Source: Molanna angustata
Taxonomy: Eukaryota; Arthropoda; Insecta; Trichoptera; Molannidae
Length of the DNA stretch: 64,000 nucleotides
NCBI GenBank assembly: GCA_963576475.1
Contig: OY754980.1
Span: forward strand, 4,276,306 to 4,340,305
Direction of reading: 5' to 3'
Under the pieces are notes generated by a model. It did not search any database. It saw only the letters and a program-made list of their open reading frames with translations, and was not told the DNA's origin. Below, piece by piece: positions 57,086 to 64,000 of the stretch. Numbering within the stretch: the stretch's first letter is position 1; every line of letters begins with the position of its first letter. The translations under genes and the position numbers were made by a program.

Positions 57086-57980
57086 CGTCATTATGATACA
57101 GGCAAGGTTCACCACCCCTGTATAAGGCGTACCGAAAATTATAGAGTTAAGTACTCAATATATATTACGGTGGCTGTCATAAAAATTGCCAGAAGTGGAG
57201 AATCTTCCCCGACAACGGGGAATTATTAATCGAAATTGGCAAATGAACATAAATCGAAAAAGCCGACGATGAAATGGGGGGAAAATGAAAAATTCCCGAG
57301 AACGGAAGATTAATTTAATAAAATTTATGTTGTGCTCAAAATGTTTTTATAAATTTTGTAAACAGCTGATTTTGATTTATTATTCCGATTATGAATTGAT
57401 CGTCAATTAGGCGTGTTTACGAAAAAAATATTTTTTTTTACCTAAAGTACCTACCTACTGAAAAAAAATTGATTATCTGGTGTTTGTCGACCGCTATGGA
57501 AGGTATTTTGACTTGGGAATTTTACAGGTCTGAAAAAAAATCCTTTTAATAATTATCTCAATTGTAGATCTACGAAAATCCAGTTTCCTAATTGTCTAAA
57601 AGACAGCAACGTCATAAAACAAATCATTTTTAATGGCTGTTTTTTTATATTCTCTTCCTTATTGAATATAGGTATGAAAAAGGTAAGTCTGGCACCTGGG
57701 AGTGGTTGCGTTTACCAATGCGCATTCCCTTTCTATAGGTGAAAATTACAGATTTTAGTATCATAGGTATCTTTGTAAGTCTTTTCATGCTCCTATACCA
57801 TCCATCTGATTACATTGTAACTTTCTAATTTGTTCAGCGCACACCCGGAAAGATCTCTGAATAAAAACTTGATCTTATTTTAATATACATATATTTTTTT
57901 ACATATTTCAGTAAAAGTTAGAAAACATTTCACAAGACGGATTTTATGTACAAATAACATACAAGCACAAATTATATTTA
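57086..57980. other. No gene recognised
   Basis: AT-rich. GAATCTTCCCCGACAACGGGGAATTATTAATCG near 57198 includes a small CCCCG/CGGGG hairpin; similar AATTCCCGAGAACGGAAGATTAAT follows at 57291. Confidence 0.45.
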
Positions 57981-57984
57981 AGTA

Positions 57985-58135
57985 CTTAATTACTCAGCCT
58001 CTTCTTGAGTCCAGTATTGGACAAAGGCCTCCCGCTTGGACTTCCACTGGTCTCTATCCTGTGCCATTCAGGACCTGCCACTTTTTTATGTCATCGGACC
58101 ATCTGGTCTGGAGCCTTCCCATTAGTATACTTTCA
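57985..58135 (-). mobile_element. LINE 3' end remnant
   Basis: Minus strand: RLQTRWSDDIKKW, AQDRDQWKSKREAFVQYW, stop. TRW.DDI.K and AQDR.QW...EAFVQ.W are known LINE C-terminal signatures; 16995-17145 is the same kind. Confidence 0.65.
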
Positions 58136-58137
58136 CG

Positions 58138-58320
58138 TCTATATAAGTTGTTCACACAAGTAATAAATAACAGACTAACAACAAAACTGGATAGTTACCA
58201 ACCAAGAGAGCAGGCTGGCTTTCGAAAGGGATATGGAACTAATGACCAACTACAAACCCTAAAAAACATAATACAAAAAAAATATATTGAAATAATGAAC
58301 ATAATAATAATTAAAAAAAA
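58138..58320 (+). mobile_element. LINE RT finger fragment
   Basis: Plus frame: LSRLYKLFTQVINNRLTTKL, DSYQPREQAGFRKGYGTNDQ, LQTLKNIIQKK. Q.GFR...T.D.L is the conserved finger motif of non-LTR reverse transcriptases. It is abruptly cut at both ends. Confidence 0.8.
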
Positions 58321-58324
58321 CAGT

Positions 58325-58352
58325 TATCTAAAGTAATAAAGCAATCAATATG

Positions 58353-58388
<36 letters not shown>

Positions 58389-58560
58389 TCTCACGCCTTT
58401 TGAAAAACCAAGAGCATCTAAAAATCTAATTTATGTGCGAACGTGTACCAGTATACTTGATGCAGTGTCACGCTAAAAATAATGCGATTAAAATTCTGAA
58501 TTTTAAAGATATTTCAATAATTATTTTTTTCATACAAAATTTTCCAAGTCATATCTGTCA
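58325..58560 (+). repeat. Interspersed repeat, partner of 1235-1480
   Basis: AGTAATAAAGCAATCAATATG, (GT)n at 58351-58384, TTTGTCTCACGCC, GTACCAGTATACTTGATGCA, GTGTCACGCTAAAAATAATG and ATTTCAATAATTATTTTTTTCAT follow the same order as the first copy. Confidence 0.65.
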
Positions 58561-59260
58561 AAAAAGTGTACATTTTGCACGCAAATATCTGTTAGTTTAA
58601 AAGTTAGAAGTACGTATTTACACGAAAAAAATATATTTTCAAGTATAACTTAGCTTTTAAGTGAAAAACATGGTGAATATTTTGTCTAATTATAATGTTT
58701 AACTTATTTTTAAAGTAAGCGTTTTGTACAAATGTACATATAACCCGGCCATTTTAATATCTTTTCATACGATATTTAATTTTCCTACCGAATGAATATG
58801 TTCTTTAAAATAATATACCTTTGAAATAAATGTGATTATGAAATAATAAAATGAAACAAAAGACATTACAGCAAGTTTTAAGACATATATTGTAAAAGTC
58901 TGTTAATTATTAGTAAAGATATAGGCGTAATAAAATTACATAATTTGTTAAAAATATTTGATTTTTCTGACAATTTTCATTTTTATGGCATCGAACAAAC
59001 CAATGTAGGTACCTACATATTCAAAAAATGTCTCCATAACATTTGATATTTTTCACATGTTGGAACATGGTTACTATGGTAACGGACACATTCTGATATT
59101 CAAATAAAATTTGTTATAAATCGAATTCGAATTTATTTAGAACATCATTGTAGGTAGGTACCTACATACCTAATACTTACTACTTAAAAACCAAGAATAT
59201 ACTGATTTTGTATAGGAAAATTATTAAACTATTTTAGGTTAACTACAATACACATTCAAT
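58561..59260. other. No gene recognised
   Basis: AT-rich sequence with no ORF or matched repeat; GTAGGTAGGTACCTACATACCTA at 59150-59172 is a typical local motif. Confidence 0.5.
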
Positions 59261-59264
59261 ATAC

Positions 59265-60500
59265 CTACAAACTATTTCCTATAGTGAAATTCTTCTTTTT
59301 TCTATGTAGACCTTTGGGAGATTTTTTCTACAAACTATTTCTTGGGATTTAAATCTTCTTCCTCTTCTTTTGTGAAGTCATTTGGGACAGTTCATAAATA
59401 AACTATTTCCTATAGTCTAATTTTTCTTTTTCTTAATTTATGTAGACCTTGGGTGAGTTTTTATACAAACTATTTCCTATAGTCTAATTCGTCTTCTTCT
59501 TCCTTTATGTAGACCTTTTGGTTAGTTTTTAAACAAACTATTTTTAAACAAACTATCCTTTAGTCTAATTCTTCGTTTTCTTATTTTATGTAGATGTTGG
59601 GTGAATTTTATATAAAATATTTCCTATAGTTCAATTCATCTTCTTCTTCTTTTATGAAGACATTTTGGTCAGTTTTTTATATAATACATTTCCTAATGTG
59701 TAATTCTTCTATTTCATCTTCTATGTAGACCATTGGGTCAGTTTTTATTACAAACTATTTGTTATAGTTTTATACTTCTACTTCTTTTTTTATTTAGTCT
59801 TTTGGATTAGTTTTATGTCTAATAGTCTATTGTAACGAAATATTATAAACAACATGTATACTTGATGAAAATACATAAAAACGAATGGGATGTGACCAAC
59901 ACTAGAATCTTCTCATTACTTTTGTTCAATCAAATTTACACCATTTATTATATCATCATAGATTGCTTAATTTTCAATAACTACACATTTCATTTTGATG
60001 ACAATATATAAAAAATCGGGGTTGTGGCCATTGCTGGATCTTCACAACGTTTATATTCATATTAAAAACTATTTAACATAGCTTAAGTCTTCTTCTTCTG
60101 TAATGTAGACTTATGTGTCAGTTTTAAGTCTATCAGTTTTATTGTGCAAAACTATAATAAACTATATGCACACTTGACGAAAAATATAAAAACGAATGGG
60201 ATGGGACCAACACTAGAATATTTTCAGTACTTTTGTTTAATCAATTTATAAACCATTTCCCATCATCCAAAATTACTAAATATTTAAAACACATTATTTG
60301 CGTTCGATGACAATATATAAAAATAGGGGTTGTGGCCAAATCCAAACTCTTTACGACGTTGTCTTTTTATAATAAGTCATATTTAAAATCATTTCCCATA
60401 GTCCATGCGTGCAGACATTGTATGTGCTTATATATAAAAGCAAATGGATTGTGGCCATCACTTTAAGATTTTACACCGCTTAAACTCAATTAAATTTCAA
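59265..60500. repeat. Degenerate tandem array with HINE-like ends
   Basis: From 59265 to about 59800, a unit of roughly 75-90 bp (ACTATTTCCTATAGTCTAATT, CTTCTTYTTC, TTTATGTAGACCTTTGGGTC, AGTTTTTATAC) recurs about seven times. From 59850 a longer block with AAAACGAATGGGATGTGACC, AACACTAGAAT repeats at 60180 and, more worn, at 60310 and 60440. That block resembles the reversed end of the HINE-like family (AAACGAGTGGGTTGTGGCC, AACGCTAAACTCC). No coding capacity. Confidence 0.6.
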
Positions 60501-60970
60501 ACTACTTTTCATACTACGGTTAAAAAAAAATATGTGTGACAATATTATGTAGGTATATAAACGATTGCTTATTCCTTCACTAATTTACATTCTTGGCCAA
60601 TGGCGGGACATAAAAGCTAGTTAAAGAATAATTATGTAAACGAAAACGTTGCTATCTCTCAGACTGTAAGTAAGTACTTAGTTACATTACGCTTACGCAT
60701 AACGCTATTAAAATGAGCAAAAACTGTTATTGTATTGACACATTTTATCTAACTTACAGTTAAGTTAAGCTCATTTGACTGTCGCGACTCGCTTTATAAT
60801 TTGAGTAAAAATTTTCTCAACTCGTAATCTCTCTGTTAATTGTCGTTTCTCATCTTAATTTGTACAGCAAGTGCAAAAACGCGAGGTTTACTGTCATGAA
60901 ACAATCTCCTCCAACCAACCCATGCAACGTGAAGTTTCAAAAATAAATTCTAACAGGCACTAGGTATGAC
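60501..60970. other. No gene recognised
   Basis: AT-rich; no ORF or matched repeat. Confidence 0.45.
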
Positions 60971-60974
60971 AAAT

Positions 60975-61142
60975 ATTAATTAAACACACTCCCGAATAAC
61001 GAGTGACAACATTCTGGAGAACCATCATCTCACATATCCAACCTGAAAACACAAGCAATAATTGTGCTAAGATGAGGAATCGAACCCGAGATTTTAACTC
61101 AGGAGTCAGATATTTTACTAACCGACTCACAAATACCGAAGG
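60975..61142 (-). mobile_element. SINE-B copy
   Basis: Minus strand: GGTATTTGTGAGTCGGTTAG, box B CTCGGGTTCGATTCC, TTGTGTTTTCAGGTTGG, TGTGAGATGATGG and GTTGTCACTCGTTATTCGGG. Diverged but collinear. Confidence 0.75.
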
Positions 61143-61499
61143 ATGAAGAAGATTACAATATATTTCGGTGATGTGCGATCAAAGTTCAAAAAACAATGGC
61201 GTGCACTTTATAAACTTTTAACAACGCCATTTCTATTTAACTCGGTAAATTCAAAAAGTTTCTGCTGCTGTTTTAGGTAGGTACTCTCCACGACCGCCTC
61301 ATCCAATGAGCTGATGTGTCTGTTTAGGATGGAAGTTTTAGCATACGGTTGCAATGCAAAGTGCGCCTTAAATATGCAAAAACGTTCATACACAGTTAGT
61401 ATGAATACAATTTGTACTAACTTTATGAAAATGATGCATTTAAAACCGCAGTACAAAAGCGATGGGTAAAATTATATTTAAATATAAATAGAGGTACTA
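61143..61499. other. No gene recognised
   Basis: The 82-aa minus-strand ORF (61208-61456) has no domain I know. Confidence 0.4.
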
Positions 61500-61735
61500 T
61501 GGGGGACACGAGTAGTCCCTCTGGTTATACAACTGTATGTTCCCCTACCAATCACGACCAGAGTCAGTTATTTCTTTATTTATCTTTTTATACATATAAT
61601 TAGTACCCTGGCGGTTATCATGTATAGTTCTCTCGGGCCACTCGTCTAATATACATCATGGAATCTAATACGCAGTATTATCTCGTCTCACACATAAGTA
61701 CCACCTAATATATATTGGTGACCCCGAAGTGATTA
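61500..61735 (+). mobile_element. Possible LTR with primer-binding site
   Basis: TGGGGGACACGAGTAGTCCC at 61500 could open an LTR of about 215 bp. It is followed at 61716-61733 by TGGTGACCCCGAAGTGAT, which has the form of a tRNA-3'-end primer-binding site (TGG start) of insect LTR retrotransposons. No gag/pol and no second LTR are in the window, so at most a 5' fragment remains. Confidence 0.4.
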
Positions 61736-61879
61736 GGTACTCCAGTTCTCCGTTTTTTTCATTGCATTATTCACAAACGTACACTGTTTCATACATTTTT
61801 GTGTCTTATATTGACTTAAATAATTCATGCATGTTTGTCCAAAAATATATAATAAACAAAGAAAACAAAAATCCTTAGT

Positions 61880-62225
61880 CATAAAACTCTTCTCAAACCT
61901 GTCGTAGTGCACGGAGCTGAAAGCTGGGTCGAAAATAGCATCTTGATATTTGAAAGGAAAATCCTAAGAAAGATTTTTGGCCCAGTAAATGATAATGGAC
62001 TTTGAAGGATGAGAAATAATCACGAAATACAGGCATTATATGACGAAACCAACATTGTACAAGTAAAAAAAGTAAGTAGACTGCAGATGGAAGGATGACA
62101 CAGAAGACGACATAAAGACTATCGGAATAACAAATAGAAGGAGAGCGGTGAAAGACAGGGACAGTTGGAGAAGGATTCTAGAGGAGCCAGGGCTCACACA
62201 GGACTGTAGCGCCAAATAATATAAT
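61880..62225 (+). mobile_element. LINE C-terminal remnant
   Basis: In broken frames: KPVVVHGAESWVENSILIFE, RKILRKIFGPVNDNG, NNHEIQALYDETNIVQV, then RDSWRRILEEPG. FERK.LRKIFGPV..N..RIR.N.E...LY and W..ILEE are signatures of a LINE family common in insects. Several stops and small deletions. Confidence 0.7.
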
Positions 62226-62319
62226 ATTCGTCCAATAGCTCTAAACCTTCGTTCTCGATTATTTTTGTTTTATTTCGAGTGTTTTGTATTACTTTTCGGA
62301 CAATCAACATGCACCATGT

Positions 62320-62420
62320 CAAATATTAATTTAACACGCACCTAATAATAAGTTGCCACATTTTTCCGTCTCACAGATCCAGACTGTAAACACTAACACT
62401 GAATTAAAAACTATGCGTCA
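62320..62420 (-). mobile_element. SINE-B body fragment
   Basis: Minus strand: GTGTTTACAGTCTGGATCTG, GAGACGG, AATGTGGCAACTTATTATTAG, GTGCGTGTTAAATTAA. The tRNA head is lost. Confidence 0.65.
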
Positions 62421-62479
62421 AATAATAGATTTTTCAAACGCCATTATTGTGAATTAAAAATTATACGTTATATTTCATG

Positions 62480-62745
62480 ATATGTCATGTGTCATCTCAC
62501 TGGTCCTTACTCAGCTCTCTCTCAATACTCGTCCACCAGGTGGCCTGTGGACGGCCTCTAGCTCTGGGTGGTGTGGGAATTCCCTCCCCTTCTATTTACA
62601 TGCCCATACCATCGGAGTCTGGTTTCTTTCATTTTCTCCGGAATGGGCGCGACCCCAAATCTACCACGAATATATTCGTTTCTAATTTTGTCCATTATAG
62701 TGACACCCGCGGACCATCTCAGCATTTTCATCTCGGCTAAAACCA
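62480..62745 (-). mobile_element. LINE C-terminus remnant
   Basis: Minus frame: [52 protein letters not shown], then a frameshift into GRPPGGR-like sequence. EM.MLRW..GV....IRNE.IR...GV..I..K..E.RLRW.GHV.RR is a standard insect LINE tail. 11070-11245 is a smaller relative. Confidence 0.8.
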
Positions 62746-63100
62746 AAATGAATATAATGTGTGATGTGTAATTGTTTTTTTCTCATAATAAATACATAAA
62801 TAAATAACTGTGTCTCAGTATTAATTTGTATAGTAATTCGTTTAACATTATATTATGTGTGTAATTAGTTCAGCCTTACAATGCAGATTTCTTTATGAAT
62901 TTTTAATATTTCTTCTCCCCCGTTTTCTAGCCATAGACGGCACGGATGACAGAGGTGCTAGGGGCTGAGACAGGACAAAAGGGGATAATCCGTTTCGGGG
63001 GCTAAACGAATCAGATCACACATAACCCCCCATCCAACTGCGGTGTCGGACGATAACGGTATGGAAATATGAATAAACCACCTGCTTGTTTTTTTTTTAT
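62746..63100. other. No gene recognised
   Basis: 62940-63060 is GC-richer (GGGGCTGAGACAGGAC, CCCCCCATCCAACTGCGGTG) than its surroundings. It could be a SINE or rDNA-like scrap, but I could not match it. Confidence 0.3.
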
Positions 63101-63103
63101 CTC

Positions 63104-63197
63104 AGTTCGGTTCCCGGTGGTGTGACTTTTTTGCAGAGGTTTTGTGAGATAAAACAAGTTATAAGGTTTCAAAATGTGACAACTTGTGATTGAAAAT
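63104..63197 (+). mobile_element. SINE-B fragment
   Basis: TCGGTTCCCGGTGGTGTGAC (box B end), TTTTGTGAGATAAAACAAG and AAAATGTGACAACTTGTGATTG follow SINE-B with a deletion in the body. Confidence 0.5.
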
Positions 63198-63219
63198 TAT
63201 TTTCATTTATCGATATACC

Positions 63220-63460
63220 CTTTTTTAAAGAATTGATTATGTCCTTGTAACATGTACATATACATGTATCCTTCGATACTCCCTAAACTATGCATAAATG
63301 GGTCGATGGCAGAGCGGTTAGCGCATTGGGTTAGTGGTCGCGAGTTCGAATCCTGCCTCGACCGATTTCGTTTACCTACAGCACAAGCATTTATGCTTAT
63401 TTTAGGGAACGTAGAAGATGTATATGTACTTGTATAATAAGGACATATTCTTTTTTTGTT
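63220..63460 (+). mobile_element. SINE-A pair: full copy preceded by its inverted tail
   Basis: 63300-63460 is a plus-strand SINE-A (head GGGTCGATGGCAGAGCGG, box B GAGTTCGAATCC, tail AAGGACATATTC) with a 9-base deletion in the anticodon region. 63220-63298 is an inverted SINE-A 3' half (GATTATGTCCTTGTAACATG, ACTCCCTAAACTATGCATAA) that joins the head with no spacer. Confidence 0.8.
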
Positions 63461-63469
63461 ATTTAAAAA

Positions 63470-63520
63470 AAATGTTTGTGATATAGGTGAACGAAACAGA
63501 TCGACGCAGAATCTAACTGG
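63470..63520 (-). mobile_element. SINE-A scrap
   Basis: TTTGTGATATAGGTGAACGAAACAGATCGACGCAGAATC is a reversed, diverged SINE-A segment around box B. Confidence 0.45.
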
Positions 63521-63559
63521 CACCACCTATCGAAAATCTGTTAATTTCTGGAAAAATAA

Positions 63560-64000
63560 TTGATGGTAGTTTTACAAAAATACTCATTTTTAGTCTCTAC
63601 TACTAAATAGTGGACGGTAATGATGTCTCATGCGTGTGTATATTTTGCAACTTTTTTCTCATTAATTACAAGCTATCATGTTGAGAGTGAAAACTGTGTA
63701 TAAGTTTTGTCGTGATGTTTTTGTGTGTATGCTGTATCATGTGTGACGTACTATATTATTTTTGTATCATATGTATAGTCCAAAATAGAATTTTGACTTC
63801 ATATTTATGTTATGTATAACTGCAGAATGCACAACTAACTGAATAGTTTTCTATAGACATCTATGATTTATTCTGTAAATCTAAAAAAATAGTCTCACGT
63901 TCCGGAATGTATCTTTTTATTTTTCCTTTAATAACGTATTTCGTTGAACCTGTAGGGTTACTCATGACACCATCTTAATACGTTATTATCTTGTCCTCAT
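63560..64000 (+). mobile_element. Diverged HINE-like element
   Basis: TAGTCTCTACTACTAAATAGTGG, TACAAGCTATCATGTTGAGAGTGAAAACTG and GTTTTGTCGTGATGTTTTTG, TGACTTCATATTTATG are related to 2234-2700 and to the young copies. It runs off the window. Confidence 0.4.

Noticed and set aside
62940..63070. rRNA-like or snRNA-like fragment
   Set aside because: GC content and short hairpins suggested RNA origin, but no conserved rRNA block could be recognised.

Overview
The window looks like a stretch of insect nuclear DNA, most likely from a moth or butterfly. It is AT-rich, has spliced GT-AG introns, and carries insect-type LINEs and tRNA-derived SINEs. The Lepidoptera guess rests on frequent TAGGTACCTAC-like motifs and on a SINE body at 1701-1958 that resembles, from memory, lepidopteran SINEs; it is an inference. 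Nothing prokaryotic is present: no operons, no CRISPR array and no rRNA or functional tRNA gene.

Only one ordinary protein-coding gene can be supported: a three-exon MADF-BESS protein (exons 4816-5008, 6475-6634, 7701-8142; 264 aa) behind a CpG-rich promoter-like stretch. Its two introns are loaded with transposon insertions. Nearly everything else is repeats.

Layout. 1-4600: MITEs, SINEs and a 400-base (AAAT)n array. 4600-8230: the MADF-BESS gene. 8.4-9.1 kb: L2/CR1-like LINE remnant. 9.4-18 kb: copies of a ~530-bp retroposon (family F), a Helentron-like element and composite TIR elements. 18-25 kb: foldback MITEs, a decayed DNA transposon and a 1.75-kb TIR composite. 25-40 kb: LINE 3' ends of several families, mostly decayed, with a 114-bp minisatellite that grew inside one LINE. 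40-45 kb: Tc1/mariner fossil, tandem Helentron-like copies, 29-bp minisatellite. 45.9-48.4 kb: assembly gap, three (TA)n blocks and inverted copies of a Penelope-like element with hammerhead-like motifs. 48-58 kb: SINEs, a PIF/Harbinger-like element nested in a SINE, and LINE ends. 58-64 kb: RT fragments, a degenerate array, a possible LTR, SINEs and an old Helentron-like copy.

Family names used here: SINE-A (GGGTCGATGGCAGAGCGG head), SINE-B (GGCCTTCRTGGCTCAGTTGG head), SINE-C (ACCGCCGTGGCACAGTTGG head), F (~530-bp retroposon with a CTGTTAAAAAA end), G (~0.8-1 kb repeat with an internal GT-rich microsatellite), HINE-like (ACTCCTCACTA ends), MITE-1 (ACTAGTTGCATG ends), LINE-K (LINE with a GTAT-rich 3' tail). 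The most unusual pattern is that 5'-truncated copies of three unrelated retroelement families end in short snap-back inversions. No clearly new multi-gene system was found.
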